Part shown: positions 12,158 to 24,400 of the stretch, piece after piece | Layout of the letters: each line of letters starts with the position of its first letter | Position numbering within the stretch: the first letter of the stretch is position 1 | Source of the DNA: Sphaerolaimus hirsutus | Taxonomy: Eukaryota > Nematoda > Chromadorea > Monhysterida > Sphaerolaimidae | Length of the DNA: 64,000 nucleotides | Assembly: GCA_964036195.1 (NCBI GenBank) | Contig: OZ038457.1 | Span: forward strand, 10,009,147 to 10,073,146 | Reading direction: 5' to 3' | Made by a program: the position numbers and the translations under genes | The notes under the pieces: model-generated | Database searches by the model: none | Told to the model about the DNA's origin: nothing | The model's input: only the letters and a program-made list of their open reading frames with translations

Positions 12158-13216
12158 TACTTAGGTATACCTACTTCCATCTACAGAACAGATGAAACCT
12201 GTTCCTCTTTAAACGTAAGAAAAACCCACCAACGACGTCTTGTCCAAGTCTTAAATATTTACATGTAGCACACTGAAAAACAATCCGTATCAATAGGTAC
12301 TCTGCTGATTGATTATGTACTTTTATTAGCCACTTCCGTGTCTAGATAGCAAATTACAATAAAATACAAGTTGAAATCGTTGCGTGTCGTACATAAACAT
12401 GAATGCTTCTCGCAGCGACTTCTCTAGCATGGAAATGCTATTCCCTTGGGGCGGCGCGGACGTGCGGCGGTCGCCCGCGCGCCTTGAAACGTGCATGCAG
12501 ATGGCATCATATTCATGTTATCATGCCGTGGCCATAATAAGTGATAGCTAAGTAGTACCTACATAAAAACCGGTCAAAGTGTCCTACCGTTACCCGATCC
12601 ACTGCGGATTGGTATGACTATCGCGTTTTCTAAGCACCGGCCGCCGGTGTCGTTTGGCATTGATTGATGCCATGATATCCCGCCGCATATCGCTTTTCAG
12701 CGGATTATTCAGAGTGCAACGAGCACTGAGCGTTGGGAGGGAAGGTTTGCGGGCATTCGCTTAGCATCATGAGCTGGGCGAGCCCGGCCGGCCCGCCCGC
12801 GCCGGAATGCGAATAAAATGCATGCAAAGGCACGCGGGCGCGACTGCATTGCGTTTGATAAATGACGGCTGTCACGAAATTATTGCTTCGTTTCCTTCGC
12901 TGGGACTATACTTGATATCAGAATATACGCCCCGCTTCCGAGGCTTTTTTCCCGCCCGTGCGCTATTTTACTGCTATTTTTCACCAGTCGCTGCACTGTC
13001 TTTTGCAGAATAAGGTGCAATTTTCACAAAGTGCAAAATACCGCTTACGTTTTCGCTTTGGAATCTTCGACAGAAGCTCAATCTATTCCTTTGTTCTCCG
13101 TACTATACAAACACCTGAAAGGTCCCATGCTACCGGGCTGAAATCGTGTGTCGATTCGGTGAGGCTAATTAACCGACCTGCGCGAACGCGTCGTCGCGGC
13201 GGCGCGCACCACGAGC
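12158..13216. promoter_or_regulatory. Possible CpG-rich 5' region of the C2 gene
   Basis: From about 12430 the sequence becomes GC- and CpG-rich (GGGGCGGCGCGGACGTGCGG; GCCGGCCCGCCCGCGCCGG near 12785), with ATG-poor DNA up to the start at 13217. Promoter function is inference only. Confidence 0.35.
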
Positions 13217-15139
13217 ATGGACCGACTGGCGCAGGTGCACTTGATGCACGGCTACCTGAACGTGCACGGGCGCAGGCAGTCGGGCAGGCACGGCGCGCCG
13301 CGCAGCGGCTGCCACCGGTCGCTGTCGCTGCACGACCGCCGCGGCATCATCTCGCCGGCTACGCGCGGCAGCTCCGTGGACACGGTCACCTCCATCGCCA
13401 ACAGACGTGCGTTGTGGATTGGGGCAAATCATGCAAGGTTTCGGATGACGAATTTTCGACAGGTTTCGGTCGATTATTTGGTATATTTGGTCAAACGTTT
13501 CACTTGACACGGTGCGGGGAGCCCCAGGTGCATCGATGCCTTTCCGATTCCTACCGTTGTTCACTTGCCGCATTGCATTCCTTACTGGCGACGCAACGCA
13601 GGCCACTCGTCGCGCAAAGCCGAGACCCTGTCGGTGCCCATGCAAATGATGGAGCACGACAGCATGTCGGGCGACGAGGGCGGCATCAGCGACATGCTGC
13701 TGCCGGCCATCAAGAAGCCGCACGAGCGGCACAATAATCAGAGGAGGTTGCTGCGCAGGTCACTCGCACTCAAGGTCAGTGCGCAGCTGCGGTGCCCAAC
13801 GTGTTCTTTCACAGTGTTGATGCCCGCGCAGGAATTGTCCGGTCAGATGTTAGTGACACTCACGTACCAGAAGGATGTTGATAAGTTGAGCGTTACGCTG
13901 GTTCGAGCCAAATCCCTGCCTGGCAAGGATGCCATGACATTCTCCGGTATGCTGTGTTTACTATCATATGGCTAGTGGTGGAATGACGCCACGGTGCTGG
14001 TGCCATTTGAGGGAGCCTCGCTTTGATTTCCGCAATTCAACTTAATGGCGCCATGGCGCCCTTTTGCCGCGGCACACTTGACGTCTGGTACACTGTCCTA
14101 AAAGGGTCAACAAACAATGGCACCAACATATATCATATTGCAGTCATGTTTCAGTCAATTTAATTGAACAAATTTCAGGTGGTGGGTAATTCTAAAAGTA
14201 TAAAAACTACAAGTCAACTTTTTCTATCATTTGAGTGTAAGAATTGGGACAAACAATGTACCTAAATATATCTATTCCTCAGAAGTTTTTTTTCTGTGGG
14301 GCGGGGAATTTTTCCTCGGAACTCTCAGGGAAACTTGCACTTCATTCATTGTATGAATGCATTCCGTCAACTCATGTAATATAGGTATATTTAACAGTTC
14401 AACAACAACCGAATGCCACCATGGTGCCCTTGGTGCTCCTTTTTCCGTTGCGTCCCGGGTGCTCTTTTTTGAAATGTCTCCATGGCGCCATTGGCGCCTG
14501 GCTCCATTTTTTCGACGCTTTTCGACCACTACATAAGGCACAGGGACAGTAATTTTCAATTGACAAATACCACGCACCTACGCAGAGCTTTTCGTCCAGC
14601 TGCTACTGTTCTGCGATGGGCGATGCGTGGACCAACGGAAAACGGTGCCGCGCCGGAGCGTGCCCTCGCCCGAATTTCACGAATCGTTTACATTCTCCGT
14701 GCCTGAACAATCTGAGCTGTTGACGAAAGTGAACCTGGTTGTGGTAGTTGGTTAATCGCCGCGCTTCATTGGCCCAACACGCACTAGTTGACAAGACACA
14801 AAATGTCAAATGGTTCCCATCCCAATTTTAAGTTTTCTGACCAATGACATTCAAATGCCAAAGTGTCTAATCATGTTGCAAGTGCAGCTGTAGTGACATT
14901 TGGCGTCATTGTCAACACGTGTGTCTAAGGCGATCGTGCGAGGTAGAATGTGAGATGTCTTATGTCCGCAGGTGTTCGATCACGACTCGTCGGGCGCGCG
15001 CAAAGAACTCGGCCACGCCGTGCTGGGGCCCATGGGCTACGCAGAGGGGAACGGCTGTCGGCACTGGAAAGACGCGGTCTCCATGTCGCCGCAGCGGCCG
15101 ACCTCGTTGTGGCACAAGATGTACCGCAATAAGCACTGA
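13217..15139 (+). CDS. Single-C2-domain, synaptotagmin-like protein, 5 exons, 267 aa
   Basis: Exons 13217-13406, 13602-13774, 13832-13946, 14586-14743 and 14972-15139 join in phase to 804 nt ending in TGA. The first ~120 residues are basic and serine-rich (RSLSLHDRRG, SSRKAETLSVP, HDSMSGDEGG). Exons 3-5 make one C2 sandwich: ELSGQMLVTLTYQKDVDKLS, LVRAKSLPGKD, FVQLLLFCDGR, QRKTVPRRSVPSPEFHESF, VVVFDHDSSG, and a synaptotagmin-type tail HWKDAV...PTSLWHKMY. C2 domains bind phospholipid, often with calcium, in vesicle traffic. The usual aspartates of loop 1 are mostly absent (LPGKDAMTFS), so calcium binding is doubtful. The ATG at 13217 sits in an open GC-rich frame that reaches an upstream stop, so an upstream spliced exon carrying another C2 domain cannot be excluded. 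Intron 3 is nearly filled by a hAT element. Confidence 0.78.
13973..14531. mobile_element. hAT-type element, TAGTGRTGG family, in C2-gene intron 3
   Basis: Ends TAGTGGTGGAATGACGCC and TTTTCGACCACTA. Target duplication CATATGGC (13965-13972) and CATAAGGC (14532-14539), 7 of 8. Interior has GGCGCCATGGCGCC palindromes. Confidence 0.8.
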
Positions 15140-15418
15140 TTCGTGTTCAATTTGCAATGGTTTTGTGTTTTTCAGGTGTCGCTGATCTTGTTTTAAAGAT
15201 TTTGCGAGGTAGTTTTGTAAATTGAAAATATTACTAGAATTATCAGCACTGTGAATTATCAGTTATCTATATTAATTTTGAGTTCAGAGTATATTCGGTA
15301 GGTTTTCATTCATATATTTATGTATGTACACACAATTACCGTGTTTCCGGTGGTCATCTAGAACTAAATATGCATAATTGCACAGACAGTACAAATTGAA
15401 CTTTGTGTTATTTTGTAA

Positions 15419-15578
15419 ACTCGGCGGACGCAAAGCATGCGCTTTGTCACAAACATCGTAATTAATAATTCCATGGTAAAACCGAAATATTTTGATGAAA
15501 AAATTGCATAATTTTTGGTTTATTATTCAGATGGGTTATGGTAGGTTTCCATACGAAGTGTGATGTCCGCTGGGTATA
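15419..15578. mobile_element. Diverged copy of the GCGGCGGACA MITE
   Basis: Shares GTAATTAATAATTCCATGGT and ATTATTCAGATGGGTTATGG with the 61528 element and ends in TGTCCGCTGGGTATA. Lies just 3' of the C2 gene. Confidence 0.65.
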
Positions 15579-15612
15579 CAACAATGTCCAATGAAAAGCA
15601 GTTGCCAATGTC

Positions 15613-15850
15613 GTTGCGCACACTAGTTTACTCACGAAATTTTCAAAATTTTGTAAACAGATCAGCTTTGAATGGATTTGACTTATTTTATGCGTTATTT
15701 TTATCTCTGTCAACTGACACCTCATTCACCTCATTGTTGACAGACACCTCATTCTGGTGAACTCAATTGATTTCAAAGTTGATTTAGGTGTATCGTTAGG
15801 TAACTAAATTTTCTTCAGTTTTATGTGAGTAAACTAGTGTGTGCAGCGCC
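15613..15850. mobile_element. CACACTAGTT-family MITE
   Basis: Left TTGCGCACACTAGTTTACTC; right GAGTAAACTAGTGTGTGCAGC. Confidence 0.75.
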
Positions 15851-15902
15851 AGTACTGCTCTAAATTCCATGTTTTTTTTATTTTTCAGGTTTTGTCGGGT
15901 AG

Positions 15903-16015
15903 GTGGCAGTCCCTCACCCGGTAAAGTGTCAAACGTTTAATCTCATTAATCTTTTTTGTTTATTGACAGTTTGCGTTTGACACTTGATTTTACACTTATA
16001 GGGTGCGGGACTTCC
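15903..16015. mobile_element. Diverged relative of the introner-type family
   Basis: GGCAGTCCCTCACCCGGTAAAGTG left and GGGTGCGGGACTTCCCC right, with CAAACGTTTAATC / TTGCGTTTGACAC inside. Ends resemble but do not equal the main family. Confidence 0.5.
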
Positions 16016-16019
16016 CCGC

Positions 16020-17000
16020 GGTGTGCGCTCCTTGGTTATGGACATGTTCTAATATAAATATGAGAATCCTGATGGGGGATTAGAAATCTGTACAGGTTCG
16101 ATAAAATACAGTTGAGATCAATGAAGCGCTGATAAATTATAGATAAATGTAGGAGAGAATACAAAATCCAGATACATGTACCTATGTCAAGTCAGTTGAC
16201 TCTGAATTTAGTCTCACAGGGAAAACCCGACGGTCAACAGTTGACTTTTGGATTCAGTCCAAAGCAAAAGCTGTTGTTTTTTTTTCTTGATAGAACTTGG
16301 GGCTAAATCCCGTGAACTCAATCCATTGTCAATTGGTATGCGCAGACGGAGGAAATATTTTTAAAAAAAGTCAAGAGTACAAAAAATGGTTCGAATCTAA
16401 AGAGGAATTATCACTATGTCTGCAATACACGTATCAAAAATTTATCGATATCTATAGTTGACAGCACGCCAACTGGTGCATAAAACAATATTAAAAATAA
16501 AATTACCCACCTAGATAATCCTGATGCACCAGGTCATTAACCTCAAAGCCGAATCAAATTCAATTAGAGAACTTAAAGCCTTATTAGCCCATGAAGCGGC
16601 TAATTTGTTTTGTAAAAGGAAAGCATTTCAAGCAGCTAAAAAATAGACAAAATGGAAGAAGAAAAAAAACAGAGTTGTTAAAGTACCAAACTTTTTCAAA
16701 AGTACGCGTGGGGGTAAATACTTTGATTTTTACCCATTCACGTAAAAGTATTTACAATATTCTATGGGATCTGGGTATGAAATTTGCTAGAAATTTCAAA
16801 GTTCCACCAAAGAATTAATTTTTTTCAGTTTAAACCATGCAAAACAGTCATCAACATTTGATTGCATACATGTATTTATCTATTCCTGCATTCTAAGACA
16901 GAAATACATGTGAAGATGTGTATAGATGTGGGCATAGACGGTCACTTTTTTGCTTTTTCTGAGTTAAATACCAAATACTCATGAAAAAGTATGCATACAA
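16020..17000. other. AT-rich non-coding stretch
   Basis: No exon, no clear repeat ends. A short lysine-rich open frame near 16591-16818 has no supporting signal. Confidence 0.4.
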
Positions 17001-17011
17001 ATGGGTACTAG

Positions 17012-17628
17012 TAAGGTGTCAAATTTCCGTTTTCCGCTTTCCGCAGGTTATTTTTTTCCATTTACGTTCTGTTTTCCAGCTGCTGAAATATTTTTTTCTG
17101 TTTTTCATTCCGTTTTCCGGCCACTTTTTTCCGTTTCCATTTTTCCGGCTCATTTTCCGTTTTCTGGCTAAATGTTCAGTTTTTCTGCCTTTTTTCCGTT
17201 TTCAGCCTCAATTTCCAGTTTTTCTGCCTTTATTCAGTTTTCTGCCTCAATTTTCCATTTTTCTGCCTCATTTTACTTTTTTTCTGGCTCAACTTTCTGT
17301 TTTCTGTTCCAGCCAAACTGGTAAACATTCATGCAGATTGTCAATGATGTAAATTTTTTAGTCTCCAGCAAAATTTCTGCAAATTTTTTCCACTTCCAGC
17401 AAATTTTATCTGTTTTCCGGCAAAATTTCAGCAAATTTTTCTGTTTCCATGCAAATTTCATTTGACCGTTTCTGTTTTTCCGGGCCCTTTTTCCATTTTC
17501 TGGCTGCTAAAATATTGTTTCCGCTTTCTGTCAAGTGCAATTTTTTCCGTTTTCCGTTCTGTTTTCCGGGCGCTGAAAAAAATTTTTCCATTTCCGTTTT
17601 CCGTAAAAAAAATTTTTTTGACACCCTA
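17012..17628. mobile_element. hAT-type MITE, TAGGGTGTCA family, second copy
   Basis: Ends TAAGGTGTCAAATTTCC and TTTTTTTGACACCCTA. Near-perfect 8-bp duplication GGTACTAG (17004-17011) and GGAACTAG (17629-17636). The interior is degenerate TTTTCCGTTTTCCGG repeats, the complement of the repeats in the 8109 copy, with no captured gene. Confidence 0.82.
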
Positions 17629-17749
17629 GGAACTAGTACAATGAAGGCATTGTACCCATTATTTGCTCAGTACACAGTTTTACTTACGCGTATTTCAGAG
17701 TAAAAGTAAGCACACATTATCAACTCTGGAAAAACCTCCACCAATAGAA

Positions 17750-18172
17750 ACTACACCCCGGTAAACCTTCGGAAAGTTCTTTCGCCGAGTTATTGTTCTA
17801 TTTATAATTGTGATTCATCCTGCTGACGTTCTACGGAGAGGCCTGACATCAAAAATACCCCATACATTTTTCCACCAATGTGTATAATTTCAGCCTCTCT
17901 TTTCATGGGCGCAGCAAGTTAGCGCCAAACGCTAAATGCGCTATGTGGCATAAACATGTGGCTTTCACTAGGGACTGGTATAAAACTTACTGGAACATTG
18001 GGGCTCTCCACATGGGTGTGAAAGAGCCAGGGGGCTGAAATTTTACACAATTGGTAGAGAAATGCACGGGGTATCTTTTATACTCATGTCAGCCCCCTAG
18101 CACGTCAGCAGCCTGAATCGCAATTATGAAATAGAAAAATCACTGGGCAAATATACTTTCTGGGGTGTAGTC
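17750..18172. mobile_element. CTACACCCC inverted-repeat MITE
   Basis: Ends CTACACCCCGG and TGGGGTGTAG. The arms hold complementary blocks (CTGACATCAAAAATACCCCA and GGGGTATCTTTTATACTCAT; GCTGACGTTCT and CACGTCAGCAG), meeting near 17960. Just downstream of the neprilysin stop codon. Confidence 0.75.
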
Positions 18173-18498
18173 AAACTTAAAAGTGAGGCATTAAAAGTTA
18201 TATTGAAGTGTTTAAAAGCAACATATGTAATTGATGCAACATGTAAGATGTTGTTTCTAACCTATGCTAGCTTTTACGAAAGGAAGAGTATGTTAAACAA
18301 GCATCTACAGCCATACTTAGCACAGTCCAAAATCACAAAGTTTAAGAAACTTTTTTCAGAAATCATGTGGTTTGATCTCATTCCAAAAAATACCAAAATA
18401 CGTATATAAAATGTCCAAATGCTGACATAAATGCAAGAGCCAAGAGAGACACAGTGTCATATCATTTCAACATAAAAAATGTTCCTTACATAATCCCT

Positions 18499-21400
18499 TC
18501 ACCAAACAGAGCATTTTGATGCTGGCGATTGAAGGGGGTTCATATTTGTCCCAGGAGCACAGCTGAATGCTTCAGCAAATTCATTCAAGTTTGATAAAAC
18601 GCCAATAACACGGAAAATTTCAGGGCTGTGTTCATCTGTCATTATCTGTTGTATGGCTGATTCGAGTTTCTTCTGGCCACACCAAAACTGAAAAATGTCA
18701 ATGTGTCTTGATTATGCTATCCAACGCAATGAAAGTCACCCACATGTGCGTAGCTCAGGAAGAATAGTTGGTTGTGTGTGAAGTTTTGTAGACCAGGTAG
18801 TGGTGGCTCTTCCTGTCCTTGTTCTGACACATACTTGCGATATGCCTGTTGAGAAAAAACCTTTTTAATGCAACTGCTGCGTTTGTTCAAAAAAAGTTTT
18901 TAAACTAAGTTTTTAAAAAGTCCCCAAATATGGTTTCCTATAAGTCAAAAAATACAGGTATATCAGACACGTGGTATGATAGAAGTGGTGATTTCTGCCA
19001 AAAATATACTTTCATATCAACTCATTATGTATAAAGGTAACTATTTGTGGAATGTTTGTAACTTTAAGTTAAGTTGGGCATGGAATGGTACTTACCGTAT
19101 TTCCTCGAAATACCCCCGGGGGGTTTATTTTTTCAGAGTGAGAATTTTGAGGGGGGGTTAAACGAGGGGGGGGGGTATTTCGAGGGGGGGGGTCTATTAT
19201 TTCGCCAGAAATTTTTTGAAATCCCAGTACCAAAATGTCGTCTGAAACGTACGCAGACGTCGAAAAATGCAACAAAAATCGCCATTTATAAGACTCTAAA
19301 GACATTTATAAGTGTGTAGACGTACAAACACTGTTCTCACATAACAGAGTCATCGTTTTTAACGTGTGTTTTGCATTGCCCGGATGACAGACCGCAGCCT
19401 TTGTCATTTACGATCTCTATACACTAAATTTGGGGGGGGGGTATTTCGAGGGGGGGGTTTATAAGTTCATAGTGTCCATTTTGAGGGGGGGTATTTCGAG
19501 GGGGGGGGGTATTTCGAGGAAATACGGTAAATAAGTTTATAGAGAAGGCTAAACATTGAGAGTGATGTATAACACTGTGGAAGTATGTGGGAGCACATTA
19601 GCTGCACTAGATTTATTTAATCATTAGGTTAATTCACTACACTAAAATATCATGACTTATTATTACACACTCGCACTTAAAAATTGAAGCTTTTACACTA
19701 AAGATGCCAGGAAACCAATGAAAACAACCACGAATGGTAAATTGTGTATGAAATTGCGCGCACCCACTCAAAAAATTGCAACAAGTGTAGAATACTAACT
19801 TTGGATGCGGTTTAAAAACGCTTTCTATGCTTGCATTTTTAAAGCGTTGTTTTCAAACCATTTAAAAAATATGACCATCCCTATAATTGTGAAAGTGTCT
19901 TTGAAGTGCAAATGAAAACCCAACACAACCTTAAATGCCTCTTTGACGCCACCATTGTCGGCAATATTTTCCCCTTGCGTGAGTATTCCATTCACTGTGC
20001 GATTGGTGTTGGGCACCATGAAGCCACTATACTGACGAATCATGCATTGCTTGCGCTCATTGAATCCATGAAACGATTGCTCATTCCACCAGTTTGCCAA
20101 GTTGCCTTCCTTGTCAAATTGTGAGCCTGATGAGTAACATTGTGTTTGTTCATATGAACTGAAACAGGTTAATTCAAAATGTCATAATCACTTTGTTTTT
20201 TCACACTACTCTCAGACATTCTTACAAGTGAGGATGTGGATGTACACAGAAAATTCAGAACAAATCTGAAAGTTTCATATCACCTTGATCATCAAATCCA
20301 TGTGTTATTTCATGGCCAATTACTGCACCAATTGCACCATAATTGATTGACCTGAAGAAGCAAAAACGAAGTGAGAGGAGCCGTATTTGCTTGAATCATC
20401 CCCCCTCTTGAAAAATCCCCCCCTCCAGTAAGACTAATGGGAAGAAATAATCCAATCCACTGCCCTTGAATAGTTCCCCTCCGACTGAAGGCCAAAATAT
20501 GTTGTCTCCAATTTGAACAAAAATGGCATGTTATCATGTAAATAAAGCATGTGTCGTGGAATGAGAGATGACAGAAACAGGCCTAAAAATTTTGACGGAA
20601 TAATAAACACTCCCCCTTGAATACTCCCCACCCCCTGAATAGTAGCCCTAAAAATAGTCTCACGAAAAAATAATTCCCCAGGGGAATTATTCTAGAAAAT
20701 GGTAGTAGTTATGCTTCGTTGAGTGATATTTCGACACGTCTCTTCTGTGCTTCAGTAATAAAAATTTGCATAGCTACATTCCTCCTGTGCCACTTAGTTA
20801 CAGGGTCTCCAAAGGGGGGGGGGTTTGGGTGGTTACTCGCCGCCCACCCCTCAGCTATTTATCTATCTATCCGAGAGGCAAAAAGCTGCCTTTCTAGATT
20901 TCAGAAGAGTGAATGCAAAAATATTAGGTAGCTAAGTATAATCAGAAAACAAAACAACATACTTTGGATACGCTCCATTAAAGAATGGTGGCTGTAATAT
21001 ACCAGCCGGGAAAGTGATGGCATTCTTCTCTGGAGAGTAAAATGCGTTGACCACTGCAGGGCTGACATCAAATTCATCCTTGTTGAATGGCTCCAAAAGA
21101 CGTTTCAATTCCCGAGCTTGCATCCAGGCCACAGCCACTTGGATGTTCTCAAAATACAGCCTAGACTCATCCAAAAGGAGCTAGAACGGGAGCAGTGATT
21201 TTGAATTACAGTTTATGTTGTAGGTGTACAATTACTTTCTAGATAACTTACCCCTTTGTACCAGTCATCCAGAGAGGTATCATTGAGGATAAAATCCGGG
21301 TACCCAATGTGGCTCCTCATAGTGAGCGCCTTTATGGGAAAATGCAACAAGGTTAGGTATACACATTTTAAAATGCCTCTTGTAAGTAAATGCTGTAAAT

Positions 21401-24400
21401 ATTACCTTAGATATAAGGTACCGTATTACTTCGAAATACCCCCACGGGGGTTTATTATTTCGCCAGCAAAATTTGAGGGGGTTAATTCGAGGGGGGTTAT
21501 TATTTAGCCAGAAATTTTTGCAAGGATCGCAGTAAAAAGTAAGGATCGCAATAAGCATTTGTGTACCCAAAACTGGTAATAAATGTGTCCAAAGAGGATA
21601 TATTTGGACATAAAAACGTAGATAGCTACACAAACTAGTCTGTGTAGCTGCAATGCAAATTAGCGGTAATAAATACATCGTGTACATTGCACACATGATG
21701 TACATCATTCCGGGGGGTATTTCGAGGGGGGGTATTATTTCCCCATTCCATTTTTAGGGGGGGGGTAATTCAAGGGGGCATAATTCGCGGTAATACGGTA
21801 TACCTTATATTGATTTCATTATGTTCAAAAAGCCAAAAGCTTTAACTTCTATGTATTTATTCGCCCACCTTCTCGATAGCCTTCTGCTTGGTGTTGTCGT
21901 CCATCCAGTCGATGGTGTGCACGATCTGCACGAAGGCGGTGGTCAGGTGCTCGATCATGCGCAGCGCCTCGCGCTTGTCCCTTACGTCGAAGTGCTCGCG
22001 CACGTACAGCGACCCGGTGGCCATGGGCAGCCACATGAGCGGGCCGGGCGCGCACTCTTTCCACCGGCTGCTCCGCTGCTCTTGCCCCGTGAGCACTTGC
22101 ATGAATTTCTGCGCGCGTTCAAGGGATCGCATCTGTACAGTGTTCCACTGTATATAGTCTACCATATTTCTTCTAATAGAAGAGCGCCGTTCTATTCTTT
22201 TTGTCAACCTTTTTACCTGCCGTTCTATTGGAGGTTTCGTTCAATTGGAGGCTGCCGTTCTGTTGTTTGCGTGAGTGCAAAAACATGCAAAAACCTGCCG
22301 TACTATTTGAGGTTTCGTTCAATTGGAGGCTGCCGTTCTGTTGTTTGCGTGAGTCAAAAACATGCAAAAACCTGCCGTACTATTTGAGGTTTCGTTCAAT
22401 TGGAGGCTGCCGTTCTGTTGTTTGCGTGAGTGCAAAAACATGCAAAAACCTGCCGTACTATTTGATATATGTCGTTCTATTAGAAGAAATATGGTAATTT
22501 GAGCAGTTTATCAACCTGCTTGGCAATGTCGAATCGTTCATCCAGGTATCGGGCCCACGCGTGCACCACCCGCCACACGATGTAGTTTTTGAGGTCTCTG
22601 TGTGTTCACAGTTATTTTACAATCTATCATTTACGGTATTGCCACAGAATGTGAGCAGACGTTTATACATCGCATGCTCTTTTATATGAAGACTGACCGT
22701 GGCTTTGTCTCATTTAGCAGCACTGCAAGTCGTTCGAAATAGGCGGGAACCGTAACAACCAAATCAAAGTCCTCAGTGCATTTTTTCGCCACCTCTTTCG
22801 GCGATATTCCATTGAGAAAATCCAGAAAATTTATTGGAAATCTTTTATTACGCATCAGTTCGGTGACTTCTCGTATACTGAGTAAATTATACAGCTCACT
22901 GTGGTTTCGCCGCATTTCTTCCGATGTTAAAATCTGCAGCGCAGTGGGACTATTAAATATATTTACTAAATAATTTAAACTAATTTATATCTTTACTTAA
23001 CCAGTTGGAAAAATTTAATGCCATCATTCAGTAAATATTTACCTATGTGCACTGTAGGATTTGAGCGGGTAAATAAAATAATGTATCCGTATCGAAAACA
23101 ATAACATTGCACACCGTTACTATACTCCGCGGACTGCATGCGATGTATTTTTTTGAATGAAACACCCCATCATGACGACATCATTTATAAACCAAAAATT
23201 ATTCCAAAAAGAAAATTTATTTCCGGCACGAAACATATGTTGGTTGTACTCAACTCAGCCTTTTTCGTTTTAAAATCATTTTTGTGAAAGTGGGTGTAAA
23301 AGTATCACGCTGGAGGTGTACGTTGGCGCATAAGACATAAGTATTTGCAGATACATACTGTGCTGTCCGCGGAGTATACATAAATAATAAAGACATGTTA
23401 ACAGACACCGGCGAGCCGTCTTTCAAAATCCAGCATGTCAGTAATGTCGGACCGCAACGTTTCACGGCTCACATTGAACTCTCCATCATGCGCCAATAGA
23501 GTCGCCACATCAATCATATATTCCCTGTGTCAAATGTTGTTTTTTTTTCAAGAAATTTAGTCAACTGGATCTGCGTAATTTAATGTTTACCGATAGGCAT
23601 TCATTTGCACTTCGTAATCGGAACTATTGCCGTAATAGTCTTGCGTGGCGCGGCCGAGCGTCAGCGTGACTTGATCGAGCTGCGACATTGCATTGAAAAT
23701 TCTATGCACTTGAAAAAAAGTCAAAAAAATGCAGAACCCACATAAATAATATTCTTTTTGGTGTCCTTGGCATCAGCGAAGACATACAGCGAGAATAGTC
23801 CCTCAACAACAAACAGCTGCTTGGCTTGGATGATGAGCTGCGTCAGATCGAACACATCGTCGTCCTTGTAGTTGGCCGTGTTGCGATGCAGCAGCGGCCA
23901 GCCACCCATTTGCTCAAGAGCCCTGAGAAGCGGCTTGGCGCCGGCGTCGTGCAGTCGTGCTGCGGTGTTACGTTTGTGTGAGTGTGAAGTTAGGGGAATG
24001 TGGTGGTCCACACGCTAGTTGACACACGTGTGTCAACTGGTCCGTGTCAACTGAGATTTCGGCTTCGCGTGTCAAAGAGCGATCTTCCAATGCACTTGCC
24101 GTGATGTTTATTTTTCAACATTGACACATGCGCATTTGGAGATCGCCCTGCGACACGTGAAGGCGAAATCTGAGTTGACACAGTGCGCCAACTAGTGTGC
24201 AAGAAGTCATCTGTTCGGTCAGTCCCGTCGCAACAATCGGCCGCACCTGTGTCCATGCACTGCGAGTAGACCAGCTTGGCCATGTGAATGGTGCTGGAAT
24301 TGTGCTTGGAGTCGTCCGGCGACTCGAGCAGCCGGCGGATCTGCTCGCGGACGCGGTTGCGCACAAACGAGAACGTGCCGTAGGTGGCCATGTCGTCGGG

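Noticed and set aside
13169..13732. 187-codon minus frame
   Set aside because: Antisense shadow of the GC-rich C2-gene exons, which have matching splice phase on plus.
22216..22470. CRISPR-like regularly spaced repeats
   Set aside because: Head-to-tail 78-bp repeats without unique spacers, in a eukaryotic gene intron.
22201..22497. 98-codon frame with repeated protein segments
   Set aside because: Product of 78-bp tandem units inside a TA-flanked element.
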